A stretch of 64,000 nt of DNA. Origin: CAYFUF01 sp964394795 (lineage in GTDB: Bacteria; Bacillota; Clostridia; Tissierellales; Peptoniphilaceae). The stretch spans positions 1 to 64,000 of the forward strand of contig CAYMYX010000004.1 in NCBI GenBank assembly GCA_964394795.1, written 5' to 3'. Shown one piece after another: positions 18,636 to 26,905 of the stretch. Every line of letters begins with the position of its first letter. Positions within the stretch are counted from its first letter, which is position 1. The notes under the pieces are model-generated. The model was not told the DNA's origin and did no database searches. It was given only the letters and a program-made list of their open reading frames with translations. The position numbers were made by a program, and so were the translations under genes.

Positions 18636-18987
18636 TAGAGTTAAATTGATAGTAATCTGCGCAGCTGTGCTTTTGATAAGTGCTTGTGGGTCTAGCTCAT
18701 CGGGCTATCAGGCAGGTACGTACGAAGGCGTAGGAAGAGGTTATTCCGATGAAGGAGACATCCGCTTGTCAGTTACCATTGCCGAGGATGGGGAAATCTA
18801 TGAGATCAAGGTTCTAGATTCTCAAGAAACGGCGAATATCGGTGGCAGAGCGTTGGAGTCTCTGATTGAGCAAGCTATTAAAACGAATGGCGAAACGATA
18901 GATACCATTTCCGGTGCAACTAGGACAACGGAGGGTTTCAGGGACGCACTTTCGTCAGCCCTAAAGCAGTCTGAGGAAAAAGAATAA
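18628..18987 (+). CDS. FMN-binding lipoprotein, probable ApbE substrate
   Basis: This 119-residue lipoprotein has a lipobox ending at C20 (LISAC) and one FMN_bind domain. DTISGAT at residues 92-98 fits the motif at which ApbE attaches FMN to Thr (T98 here). Such proteins carry electrons at the outer face of the membrane, in Rnf/Nqr-type systems or extracellular electron transfer. Translation starts at TTG (18628) with AAAGGGGGT before it, inside the end of the thioesterase gene. No apbE or other electron-transfer genes are nearby. Confidence 0.85.
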   Translation: MLNRVKLIVICAAVLLISACGSSSSGYQAGTYEGVGRGYSDEGDIRLSVTIAEDGEIYEIKVLDSQETANIGGRALESLIEQAIKTNGETIDTISGATRTTEGFRDALSSALKQSEEKE

Positions 18988-19006
18988 GAGAATCAAGCCG
19001 TTTTGT

Positions 19007-19035
19007 TTGAATTCGAACGACAAATTTTGTATAAT
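19007..19035 (+). promoter_or_regulatory. Promoter of the L25 gene
   Basis: TTGAAT (19007-19012), a 17-nt spacer and a perfect TATAAT (19030-19035) lie just upstream of an AAGGAGG ribosome binding site. Confidence 0.75.
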
Positions 19036-19066
19036 AATCTGTATGTAATTATTTAAGGAGGAAGAT

Positions 19067-19732
19067 ATGGCTAATTATACTCTTCATACTCAAGTGAGAG
19101 AAGATAAAGGAAAGAATAGAGTAGACAAGCTTCGCGTGGCAGGTTATGTCCCAGGTGTTGTTTACCATAGAGGTAAGGATAACATCCACATTCAAGTACC
19201 AGTATTAGAATTCAATAAGATTCTAGAAGAAGCGGGAACGTCTAACCTAGTAGACTTAGACTTTGGCGATAACACCGTTACCGTCCTTGTTAAGGATGCG
19301 CAAAAGCACCCTGTACGTGAGGAATACCTACATGTAGATTTCGTTGAAGTTAACATGCGTGAGAAGATCAAGGTTGTTGTTCCTGTTGTATTACTGAACC
19401 GTGACGAGATTTGGGAGCAACCATCAATCCTTACGCAAATGATTGGCGAAGTCGAAGTTGAGTGCTTACCTTCATATATTCCTTCTACGGCAGAAGTTAA
19501 TGTTCAAGACATGAAGTATGGCGATGTGATGACAATTGCAGATCTTGATATCTCATCTATCGATGAAATTGAAGTACTTGCAGAGCCAGATGAAACAGTT
19601 TGTACGTTGAGTGAGCCAGAAGAATTCGACGAGTCTGAGTTCGAAGACGTAGAAGTTGATGCAGCAGATGTACCTGAAATCGGCGACGAAGATGATGAAG
19701 AAGCCGACGATGAAGAGGCAGATGAAGAATAA
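19067..19732 (+). CDS. rplY: 50S ribosomal protein L25/general stress protein Ctc
   Basis: At 221 residues this is the long Ctc-type L25: an N-terminal 5S-rRNA-binding domain (residues 1-95, starting LHTQVREDKGKNRVDKLR) and a C-terminal TL5-like domain. The last 35-40 residues are an unusually long acidic tail of Glu and Asp (DDEEADDEEADEE). The gene has its own strong promoter and a long terminator hairpin, so it is a single-gene unit. In Bacillus, Ctc is stress-induced. Confidence 0.93.
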   Translation: MANYTLHTQVREDKGKNRVDKLRVAGYVPGVVYHRGKDNIHIQVPVLEFNKILEEAGTSNLVDLDFGDNTVTVLVKDAQKHPVREEYLHVDFVEVNMREKIKVVVPVVLLNRDEIWEQPSILTQMIGEVEVECLPSYIPSTAEVNVQDMKYGDVMTIADLDISSIDEIEVLAEPDETVCTLSEPEEFDESEFEDVEVDAADVPEIGDEDDEEADDEEADEE

Positions 19733-19770
19733 GTTCTGATCTGATTGCGAAATCGATAATTGCTTTTATA

Positions 19771-19810
19771 TAGCTTAGAGTTATTGTTTCCAATAATTCT
19801 AAGCTATTTT
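19771..19810 (+). terminator. Terminator after L25 gene
   Basis: A 15-bp stem (19771-19785 with 19792-19806, one G-U pair) encloses the loop GTTTCC, followed by TTTT. Confidence 0.85.
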
Positions 19811-19859
19811 GTTTTTAACACGAATCCTAGGGTTCGGATGTTTATAGAGAGGATTCACC

Positions 19860-20717
19860 ATGGAGTATGGAAGTAATTTTATCTATGCCTTTATTTTAAC
19901 CGCCCTCGCCGGCCTATCCACCGGTTTGGGTGCTGTGATCGTCTTAGGGATGAAGCGGACTAACACCAAGTTCTTATCCGCCGCTCTTGGTTTTTCAGCA
20001 GGGGTTATGATTTACATTTCCTTCATGGAAATGCTCCCCACGGGAATTGAATCAATTAACGAGTATTTTGGCAACGGCAGTGATTGGATTGGCGTCCTCT
20101 TCTTCTTTATCGGCGTTGCTTTTATTGCCTTCATTGACTCGGTTATTCCTGAGGATGAAAACCCTCACGAGTATACCAGTGAAGAAGATTTAGAAAAGTT
20201 TTCGGAAATTCGGGATGTCAAGAAAGTTGACAGGCCGAATAAGACAGAAAAAAAGGATAATTCGGAAGATGATCTCCATCGGACGGGTATTATGTCCGCC
20301 TTGGCTATCGGGATCCATAACTTTCCCGAAGGTATGGCCACCTTTATGAGTGCCTTGGTCGACCCCTCGTTGGGCTTGAGCATTGCTATTGCGATTGCCA
20401 TCCACAATATACCGGAAGGAATCTCCGTAGCCGTCCCTATTTATTATGCCAGTGGGGAGAAGAAGAAGGCCATCCTAATTACCCTCCTATCCGGCTTGGC
20501 GGAGCCTATCGGTGCCCTTGTTGCTGCACTGGTCCTGATGCCTTTCCTCAATGACGGCATCTTTGGCATCATCTTTTCTTTGGTTGCGGGTATTATGGTC
20601 TACATCTCTTTAGATGAGCTGTTACCCAGCGCAGAAAAGTATGGGGCTCACCATCTGGCCATTTACGGCGTTATCGCCGGGATGATTGTCATGGCGGTAA
20701 GCCTCCTCCTCTTGTAG
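19860..20717 (+). CDS. zupT: ZIP family divalent metal transporter, ZupT-like
   Basis: This 285-residue membrane protein imports zinc and possibly iron or manganese. Two metal-site helices carry HNFPEG and HNIPEG, the hallmark of ZupT. A charged cytosolic loop lies between helices three and four (residues 95-140: EDENPHEYTSEEDLEK...). The RBS is AGAGGA. It lies 36 bp before the cysteine desulfurase gene and could be co-transcribed with it. Confidence 0.92.
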   Translation: MEYGSNFIYAFILTALAGLSTGLGAVIVLGMKRTNTKFLSAALGFSAGVMIYISFMEMLPTGIESINEYFGNGSDWIGVLFFFIGVAFIAFIDSVIPEDENPHEYTSEEDLEKFSEIRDVKKVDRPNKTEKKDNSEDDLHRTGIMSALAIGIHNFPEGMATFMSALVDPSLGLSIAIAIAIHNIPEGISVAVPIYYASGEKKKAILITLLSGLAEPIGALVAALVLMPFLNDGIFGIIFSLVAGIMVYISLDELLPSAEKYGAHHLAIYGVIAGMIVMAVSLLLL

Positions 20718-20753
20718 ATAGAAAGCCAGTCTAGCAAAAGAATAGGAGTATTT

Positions 20754-21905
20754 ATGGTCCTAAACGAAATCTATCTGGATTATGCTGCGACTAGTCCTCT
20801 GAATCGGGAAGCTTATGAAGCGATGCAACCCTATTTTCAGGATCAGTATGGCAACCCTAATAGCCCCCATCAAAAAGGAACGGAAGCCAACAGGGCGCTG
20901 GTGTTTGCCAGAGAGAAGGTAGCCCGCCTACTTGGCGTTCAACCCAAGCAGATTATCTTCACCTCGGGTGGAGCGGAAGCGAATAATCAGGCTATCTTGA
21001 CCGCAGCCAGCCTGGGCAAGAAGGCGGGGAAGACTGAACTGGTCACCTCGGCATTTGAGCATGAGACGGTGCTGGAAACTATGGCCTTCCTTGAAGAGAT
21101 GGGTTTTACCGTTCACTATGTTAAGCCAAATCCAAATGGACTTATTGAACTAGGGGAAATCGAAAAAGTCTGTGATGAAAAGACAGCTCTCCTGTCGATT
21201 ATGACGGTGAACAATGAGCTGGGAACTGTTCAGGATATTGAGGGATTTGCCCGATTTGCCAAATCTAAAGATGTTCTGTTTCACACGGATGCGGTCCAAG
21301 CTGTTGGTCACCTTCCATTGGAAAAGGGAAACGAGATCGATTTTCTTACCTTGTCTGCCCACAAGTTTGGCGGACCCAAAGGGGTTGGCGCCTTGTTGTA
21401 TCAACCAACTATTGACTTATTGCCCCTTATTCATGGCGGCAGCCAGGAGAGAGGGAAGCGGGCTGGTACGACGCCGGTGGCGAATATTGTGGGGATGGCC
21501 CACGCTTTAGATTATTCGATTAGCCATTTGGAAGAGAATCAGGCAAAGTGGGAGAAGCTTAGTCACATCCTCATCGAGGGAGTATTGGAGATTCCCGGTG
21601 CCCAGCTTACGGGCAGGGTTGAGGATAAGCTGCCCTCGATTAACCACTTCACTTTTGAAGGTGTTCATCAGGACCTCCTGCTTTATCACTTGAATCAACG
21701 AGGCATATATGCGTCGGCTGGGTCAGCTTGTTCCGCTGGGGTAAATGAAGTGAGTCATGTCCTCTCCAGTATGGGCATGGATGAAAAACGAATGAAGGGA
21801 GCCCTTCGATTTTCCTTTGGTCCCGAGACCACGGAAGAGGAAGTGCTTCATACGATAGAAGTTTTAAAAGAAGTTGTGACAAGTCTTAGAAAGGATAAGG
21901 CATGA
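20754..21905 (+). CDS. Cysteine desulfurase, IscS/NifS family
   Basis: This PLP enzyme takes sulfur from cysteine as an enzyme-bound persulfide. Signatures in 383 residues are YLDYAATSPL at the start, SGGAEANN, the PLP lysine in LSAHKFGGPKGVG, and the catalytic cysteine in SAGSACSAG. Its stop overlaps the mnmA ATG by 4 bp (ATGA). The natural conclusion is that it supplies sulfur to MnmA for tRNA thiolation, as in other Bacillota where a dedicated desulfurase (YrvO) precedes mnmA. Confidence 0.95.
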   Translation: MVLNEIYLDYAATSPLNREAYEAMQPYFQDQYGNPNSPHQKGTEANRALVFAREKVARLLGVQPKQIIFTSGGAEANNQAILTAASLGKKAGKTELVTSAFEHETVLETMAFLEEMGFTVHYVKPNPNGLIELGEIEKVCDEKTALLSIMTVNNELGTVQDIEGFARFAKSKDVLFHTDAVQAVGHLPLEKGNEIDFLTLSAHKFGGPKGVGALLYQPTIDLLPLIHGGSQERGKRAGTTPVANIVGMAHALDYSISHLEENQAKWEKLSHILIEGVLEIPGAQLTGRVEDKLPSINHFTFEGVHQDLLLYHLNQRGIYASAGSACSAGVNEVSHVLSSMGMDEKRMKGALRFSFGPETTEEEVLHTIEVLKEVVTSLRKDKA

Positions 21906-22993
21906 AGAAAGTTTTAGTGGCCATGTCCGGGGGTGTAGACTCCAGCGTGGCTGCCTATCTTTTGCAAGAACAGGGTTACGAGTGTATCGGCGTGACCATG
22001 AGACTTTATGAAAATGAGACTGTAGGGATTAATCCTCGTCATACTTGCTGTAGCTTGGATGATGTGGACGATGCGAGAAGCGTCGCCTACCAGTTGGGCA
22101 TTGATTACCACGTCTTTGACTTTTCAGATGAATTTGAAGAGAAGGTCATCCAAAAGTTTGTCGATTTCTACGAGAGGGGCTTAACGCCTAATCCCTGCAT
22201 CGATTGTAATCGCTATCTCAAGTTCGACCACTTGTTAAAGCGGGCTGAAGAGTTAGGTTGCGACTATATCGCAACCGGCCACTATGCCCAAGTCTACCAG
22301 GACGAAGAGGGCCGCTACCGTTTGAAAAAAGGGGTAGATAACCATAAGGATCAAACCTATGCCCTCTATAATTTCGATCAGGAAATATTATCTAAGGTCT
22401 TGCTTCCAGTAGGCGCATTAACTAAGGATGAGGTCCGAGAAATCGCAGAAAAAGCAGGATTCATCAATGCGAAGAAGCACGACTCCCAGGATATTTGCTT
22501 CGTGCCCGATGGAAATTATGTTGATTTTTTAGAAAGATACACAAAAAACACATATCCGTCAGGTAATCTTGTGAATAAAGAAGGGGAAGTACTTGGGGAG
22601 CATAAAGGAGCCATTTCTTATACCATCGGTCAACGGAAAGGCTTAGGCTTGGCCATGCCCGAACCCGTCTATGTTTTTGATAAAGATATGGGTAAAAATG
22701 AGGTAAAAGTTGGACCCGAATCTTCACTATATTCCAAATCGTTATTGGCAGATGATTGGAATTGGGTCATGACTCCAAGAGCTGATGAATTCAGAGCCAA
22801 AGCAAAAGTGCGCTATGGTGCGAAGGAAGCAGATTGCACCGTTAAAGTTGTGGGTGACGGGCTAGTTCAAATTGACTTTGATGAAGCCGTGCGCGCAATA
22901 GCACCTGGACAAGCAGCTGTTGTCTATATAGAAGATGATGTCGTCGGCGGAGGTCGGATTAAAGAAGTCCTCCACGGTGACGAAGAAAAATAA
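21902..22993 (+). CDS. mnmA: tRNA-specific 2-thiouridylase
   Basis: MnmA makes 2-thiouridine at wobble position 34 of Lys, Glu and Gln tRNAs. The PP-loop SGGVDSSVAAYL is at residues 9-20. The catalytic cysteines are in NPCIDCN and in SQDICFVPDGNY. ATGHYAQV is also conserved. At 363 residues it is full length. It is coupled to the cysteine desulfurase gene and is followed 14 bp later by a lipoprotein gene. Confidence 0.96.
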   Translation: MKKVLVAMSGGVDSSVAAYLLQEQGYECIGVTMRLYENETVGINPRHTCCSLDDVDDARSVAYQLGIDYHVFDFSDEFEEKVIQKFVDFYERGLTPNPCIDCNRYLKFDHLLKRAEELGCDYIATGHYAQVYQDEEGRYRLKKGVDNHKDQTYALYNFDQEILSKVLLPVGALTKDEVREIAEKAGFINAKKHDSQDICFVPDGNYVDFLERYTKNTYPSGNLVNKEGEVLGEHKGAISYTIGQRKGLGLAMPEPVYVFDKDMGKNEVKVGPESSLYSKSLLADDWNWVMTPRADEFRAKAKVRYGAKEADCTVKVVGDGLVQIDFDEAVRAIAPGQAAVVYIEDDVVGGGRIKEVLHGDEEK

Positions 22994-23007
22994 CAAGGGA
23001 GAACAGT

Positions 23008-23952
23008 ATGAAAAAACAATTTCGTTTAATAGCAGTCTTTCTCGTGATGATTCTAGCTCTGGCAGCTTGTAATGATGAAGGCGATAATGAGAGTAGCGAA
23101 ACCAGCAACGGTAGCAGCGAAGTCGTACAAAGTTCAACGGAAGGCGTTGTTTCCAGTGAAGAAGTTTCAAGCGAAGAAGTCGTTACCAACAATAGCGATC
23201 TTAGCCTTGAAGAAGTCATGAAGAATGCAGAAGCATATTATGCCGATGCAAAAAGCTTAGAATATAACATTGATATTTCCACCATGGGTCAAAACATGAC
23301 TTCGGTTATGAGACTTGATGAAAACGCCAACATGATGGCTGAAACCACCATTCAAGGACAAACTTTGGTTCAGTACCTGATCAATGATGGCGGAGACTAC
23401 ACCCAATATATTTCCAGCGACGGACAAAACTATGTGAAGTCCACCTTGGAAACCGGTGCTGAAGATATTGAATCAGCACGAAACCAGCCAACATCATCTA
23501 TGCCAATGACCAACCTGGACATCTTTAGCATGACCACGAACAGCGACGGGAACTATGTTATTACTGGTGAGCCAACACTAGCTGAAGTAGCTGATGATGA
23601 AGCGTTCAGAGAAACAATCGAAGGACAAAGTTCTTCGGAAGTTGATTTCTCAGAATACACTTCTACAATCCCCATTACTGCAGTCGTGGATAAGAACGAC
23701 TTCCACTACGTCGAGCTAAGCATCGACATGTCTGCTTTCATGACCGAAATGATGGAAAAGTTGATGGCGGAATTCCAGACTTCTGACAGTTCAGCTCCTT
23801 CACTTGGACCAATCGAAATGAAGATGACCATGAAGGACATGAAGAGAGATACGGTTGACCCAATCGTATTACCAGCCGAAGCGGAGAATGCGGAAGAAAT
23901 GGAAATGCCGGATACAACTCAACTTCCACAACCAGCTCCTACCACTCCTTGA
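23008..23952 (+). CDS. Secreted lipoprotein, DUF6612/LppX-like
   Basis: The 314-residue protein has a signal peptide with the lipobox LAAC (C21), then a Ser/Glu-rich linker (residues 25-70), then one folded domain starting LEEVMKNAEAYYADAKSLEYNIDIS. That opening resembles DUF6612 and LolA/LppX-type lipoproteins with a beta-sheet cradle. The tail is rich in Pro, Glu and Met. Function is unknown; in the fold family a hydrophobic ligand is bound. It is the last gene of the desulfurase-mnmA unit, and a strong terminator follows. Confidence 0.8.
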   Translation: MKKQFRLIAVFLVMILALAACNDEGDNESSETSNGSSEVVQSSTEGVVSSEEVSSEEVVTNNSDLSLEEVMKNAEAYYADAKSLEYNIDISTMGQNMTSVMRLDENANMMAETTIQGQTLVQYLINDGGDYTQYISSDGQNYVKSTLETGAEDIESARNQPTSSMPMTNLDIFSMTTNSDGNYVITGEPTLAEVADDEAFRETIEGQSSSEVDFSEYTSTIPITAVVDKNDFHYVELSIDMSAFMTEMMEKLMAEFQTSDSSAPSLGPIEMKMTMKDMKRDTVDPIVLPAEAENAEEMEMPDTTQLPQPAPTTP

Positions 23953-23995
23953 TTTAGGGGAGAAGTAGCATAGCAGAATATACAAAAATAACGAA

Positions 23996-24030
23996 GGAGA
24001 GATTAGCGTGATTGCTAATCTCTCCTTTTT
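23996..24030 (+). terminator. Rho-independent terminator after lipoprotein gene
   Basis: A perfect 12-bp stem, GGAGAGATTAGC (23996-24007) with GCTAATCTCTCC (24014-24025), loop GTGATT, then TTTTT. It lies between this operon and the converging tyrS. Confidence 0.92.
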
Positions 24031-24089
24031 GGTGTCTATGTTTTTGATATTGATACGTTGCTGGTCGGATGGGAGATGCAAAATCATCG

Positions 24090-25346
24090 CTACTTCGCCA
24101 AGATTCTGGTGAAGACCTTCTTCCCTTTTTTCACCGTGATGCCTTCTTCTAACCTAGAGGTCTCAATCTCCGCTTGAGGGTCGGTCATCTTTTCGCCATC
24201 GATGGTGATGCCACCTTGAGCAACCAATCTTCTGGCTTCACCATTGGAGCTGGTTAAGCCGGATAGAGTGAGGAGGTTGAGCAAGCCAATGCTTCCTTCC
24301 AATTCACTGAGGTTGAGCTCCACGGTTGGCATATTCTCGTGGTCGTCCCCTTGGCTAAAGAGAGAGCGGGAAGTTTCTAGGGCTTCCTTGGCTTTTTCTT
24401 CGCCATGGACCAGTTTGGTTACTTCGTAAGCGAGGACTTCCTTCGCTTCGTTGATTCGCTGATCTTCGTAGGAGCCTAGTTCTTGGCACTTCGCTTTAGG
24501 TAGGAAGGTCAGCTGGAGAAGGAATTTCTCCACGTCCCGGTCATCCACGTTACGCATGTATTGGAAGAGCTCATAAGGTGATGTCTTATTTTCATCGAGC
24601 CAGACGGCCCCCTTCATGGACTTGCCCATTTTGACACCGTCAGCGGTGGTCAAAAGCTTGAAGGTCATCCCGTAGGCTTTAGCCTCAGGACCCTCTACCT
24701 TGCGGATGAGCTCAGCCCCACCAATGATATTTGCCCATTGGTCTGAACCACCCATTTGAAGTTGGCAGTTGTTCTCCCGGTAGAGGACGAGGAAGTCATA
24801 ACTTTGAAGGAGCATGTAAGCAAATTCAAAGAAGGTCAAGCCGCCGGCTTCCATACGGTTGCGGTAAGCGTCCTTCTTGATCATTTCATTTACGTTGAAG
24901 TGGACGCCAACTTCGCGCATGAAGTCGAGGAAGTTTAAAGATAGGAGCCAGTCGGCGTTGTTGCGGATGATAGCCTTACCATCGGAAAAGTCGATGAAGC
25001 GCTTGAATTGTTGGAAGAAGCAATCAGCGTTGTGGTCGATCATCTCCTTAGTCATGACGTTGCGCATGTCGCTACGGCCTGATGGATCACCAATCATGGT
25101 GGTTCCACCACCAAGTAGGGCGATGGGAATATGGCCATACGCCTGCATTCTCATCATAACCATGATCTGAATGAAGTGGCCCACCGTCAAGGAATCAGCG
25201 GTGGCATCGAAGCCAATGTAGAAGGGAACGCCTTCGCCCTCCAACAGCTTTCTTAGTTCTTCTTCGTTTGTACTATCTTCGTAATATCCTCGATCGATTA
25301 ATTCGTCCAGGACATTCTCGTATTCTCTCTCGTATATAGGTCTCAT
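24090..25346 (-). CDS. tyrS: Tyrosyl-tRNA synthetase
   Basis: This 418-residue class I synthetase attaches tyrosine to tRNA-Tyr. The HIGH-like motif is in LTVGHFIQ, the KMSKS-like loop is KMGKS, and an S4 RNA-binding domain forms the last 70 residues (RRLVAQGGITIDGEKM). The start follows a GAGGAGG site. Expression is very likely controlled by the T-box leader directly upstream, so tyrS should rise when uncharged tRNA-Tyr accumulates. Confidence 0.96.
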   Translation of the reverse strand: MRPIYEREYENVLDELIDRGYYEDSTNEEELRKLLEGEGVPFYIGFDATADSLTVGHFIQIMVMMRMQAYGHIPIALLGGGTTMIGDPSGRSDMRNVMTKEMIDHNADCFFQQFKRFIDFSDGKAIIRNNADWLLSLNFLDFMREVGVHFNVNEMIKKDAYRNRMEAGGLTFFEFAYMLLQSYDFLVLYRENNCQLQMGGSDQWANIIGGAELIRKVEGPEAKAYGMTFKLLTTADGVKMGKSMKGAVWLDENKTSPYELFQYMRNVDDRDVEKFLLQLTFLPKAKCQELGSYEDQRINEAKEVLAYEVTKLVHGEEKAKEALETSRSLFSQGDDHENMPTVELNLSELEGSIGLLNLLTLSGLTSSNGEARRLVAQGGITIDGEKMTDPQAEIETSRLEEGITVKKGKKVFTRILAK

Positions 25347-25354
25347 ATTGCCTC

Positions 25355-25508
25355 CTCGATTCTTTCTTTACTAAAAATAAAAAAACTTCGGTTGAAAGGG
25401 CGATTATTCGCGGTACCACCTTTCTTTGCCGAAGCCTCGGGACGTTGTAAGGGCGTCAACCTGCCAGACTCCTGTGTTGTAAGCACACTCAACGTCTGTT
25501 ATTAATAT
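25355..25508 (-). promoter_or_regulatory. T-box riboswitch leader of tyrS
   Basis: On the minus strand AAAGGTGGTACCGCG (revcomp within 25412-25426) is the T-box sequence that pairs with the tRNA acceptor end. The antiterminator can form from AAAGG/CCTTT and GCG/CGC. The competing terminator uses CTTCGG (upstream) with CCGAAG, plus GAAAGG with CCTTTC, and ends in seven Ts. The 5' part is short: a GACGTTG/CAACGTC base helix (25490-25496 with 25441-25447) encloses a Stem-I-like region of 56 nt in total. A TAC tyrosine codon followed by A occurs just inside the helix on its 3' side, and a second TAC lies in the inner hairpin; which one is the specifier is unresolved. Confidence 0.85.
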
Positions 25509-25514
25509 GCTAGT

Positions 25515-25543
25515 AGCTTAGTCTTTTTGACAAAAAATGTCAA
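25515..25543 (-). promoter_or_regulatory. Promoter of the tyrS leader
   Basis: On the minus strand a perfect TTGACA (25538-25543) is 17 nt from TAAGCT (25515-25520). It would start RNA near 25508, giving a leader of about 160 nt. The -35 lies in the palindrome TTGACA-AAAAA-TGTCAA (25527-25543). Confidence 0.65.
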
Positions 25544-25582
25544 TTTTTTACACGGAAAGTTCTGAATAGTTCATGCTAATGA

Positions 25583-25588
25583 TATAAT
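25583..25588 (+). promoter_or_regulatory. -10 box of the MFS transporter gene
   Basis: A perfect TATAAT lies about 27 bp before the MFS start; the -35 candidate TTCTGA (25560-25565) at 17 nt is poor. Confidence 0.45.
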
Positions 25589-25614
25589 AGAGCATCATCG
25601 GAAAGGAAAGTAGC

Positions 25615-26808
25615 ATGCGAAATCTACGGCTTACTATTCAGAATATCATTATACAGTTTTCATTTTTTATCGGCTTCTGCGGAGTGCTCCTTTTTGCCAC
25701 ACTGTACCTTCGAGATAAAGGATTTTCAATCGAGTTTGTCGGACTCTTGCTCGGCGGGGGCAACCTGTTTTCCGCGGTGCTTCAGCAATTTAGTGCAAGG
25801 GTGGCCGACAGGTCCCACCGACTATCGCTACGAGATGTGGCGGCTATCCAATTAGCCCTTCCCATTTTAATTATGTTACCTATTTTAGTATTCGAGAGCG
25901 TTCCCCAGTTCTATTATGCCCTCGTCTTTTTTCTGCTAATAAGCTTTGAACTTGGGTCTCAGTCCATACTGAATTCGATCTCCCTAGCTTACGAATCTCA
26001 GGGCTACAAGATCTCCTTCAGCGTTATTCGAGGCTTTGGGTCACTGGGTTTCTCTGTTGCCTCGCTAGCTTTAGGCGCCTTTTTCAAGTCCAACCCATCA
26101 GACTATCTGATATTGTTTATTACTTTGAGCCATTTGGTGACTTCAATTACTATCATCCTCCTACCCCAGACGCCTAAGGTAGTTAGGGTGGTAAAAAAGG
26201 AAGAAAAAGACGATTCCACCCTGGATTTCTACCGGAAATATCCCATCTTCATTCCATTGGTTATCGGCGGAACTTTGCTCTTTATTGGCCACACCCTCTT
26301 TAGTAACTTCCTCGTCTATATCATGGAAAACGTGGGAGGCACGGAAGATCAGATGGGCATCGCCGGAGCCTTAGCTGGTTTCTTGGAAATTATCCCCCTC
26401 TTCTCCTACAACTTCCTGAGGAAGAAGTTGCCTGATCGTGTCTGGTTGATGATTTCCACGATTTTCTTCACGGTTAAAGGGATTCTCCTCGTGATTGCCG
26501 TCAATCCGGATATGATTTACTTTGCCCAATCGGCACAGATGCTGGCTTACGGTCTGTTTACCCCCGCCTTTACCTACTTTGCCCACCAGATAGTGGAACG
26601 AAAAGATATGGTTCAAGGGCAAGCGGTGACCATGGTCGTCGGCATGTTCGGAGGTGCCTTGGGCAGCTTCTTAGCCGGTGTGGTCATGGGGCAATTTGGC
26701 GTTTCGGCTAGCTTGCTTATGGCCACCATCGTCAGCGGAATCGGGACAGTAATTTGCATCGCTGGTTTAACTAAGGGATCGAAGAAGTTACGAACACAAG
26801 CAAGTTGA
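25615..26808 (+). CDS. Major facilitator superfamily transporter
   Basis: The 397 residues form about 12 membrane helices, with a charged central loop at 195-210 (VVRVVKKEEKDDS). The opening FFIGFCGVLLFATLYLRDKGFS and the ADRSHR loop after helix 2 resemble the MFS_1-like/nucleoside-symporter (LacY-type) group. Substrate is not readable. The gene is divergent from tyrS and has its own -10 box. A weak AAAGGA site precedes the ATG. Confidence 0.8.
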   Translation: MRNLRLTIQNIIIQFSFFIGFCGVLLFATLYLRDKGFSIEFVGLLLGGGNLFSAVLQQFSARVADRSHRLSLRDVAAIQLALPILIMLPILVFESVPQFYYALVFFLLISFELGSQSILNSISLAYESQGYKISFSVIRGFGSLGFSVASLALGAFFKSNPSDYLILFITLSHLVTSITIILLPQTPKVVRVVKKEEKDDSTLDFYRKYPIFIPLVIGGTLLFIGHTLFSNFLVYIMENVGGTEDQMGIAGALAGFLEIIPLFSYNFLRKKLPDRVWLMISTIFFTVKGILLVIAVNPDMIYFAQSAQMLAYGLFTPAFTYFAHQIVERKDMVQGQAVTMVVGMFGGALGSFLAGVVMGQFGVSASLLMATIVSGIGTVICIAGLTKGSKKLRTQAS

Positions 26809-26824
26809 CGACCTAGATGTCTAG

Positions 26825-26854
26825 TTGCGAACATGGCCCAAATATGGGTAGAAT
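26825..26854 (+). promoter_or_regulatory. Probable promoter of metG operon
   Basis: TTGCGA (26825-26830), an 18-nt spacer and TAGAAT (26849-26854) lie about 50 bp before metG. Confidence 0.5.
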
Positions 26855-26905
26855 CAAAGGTAAGAAAACAGAAGAAATTGTGGCGCACACAGAAAGAAGG
26901 AAAGT

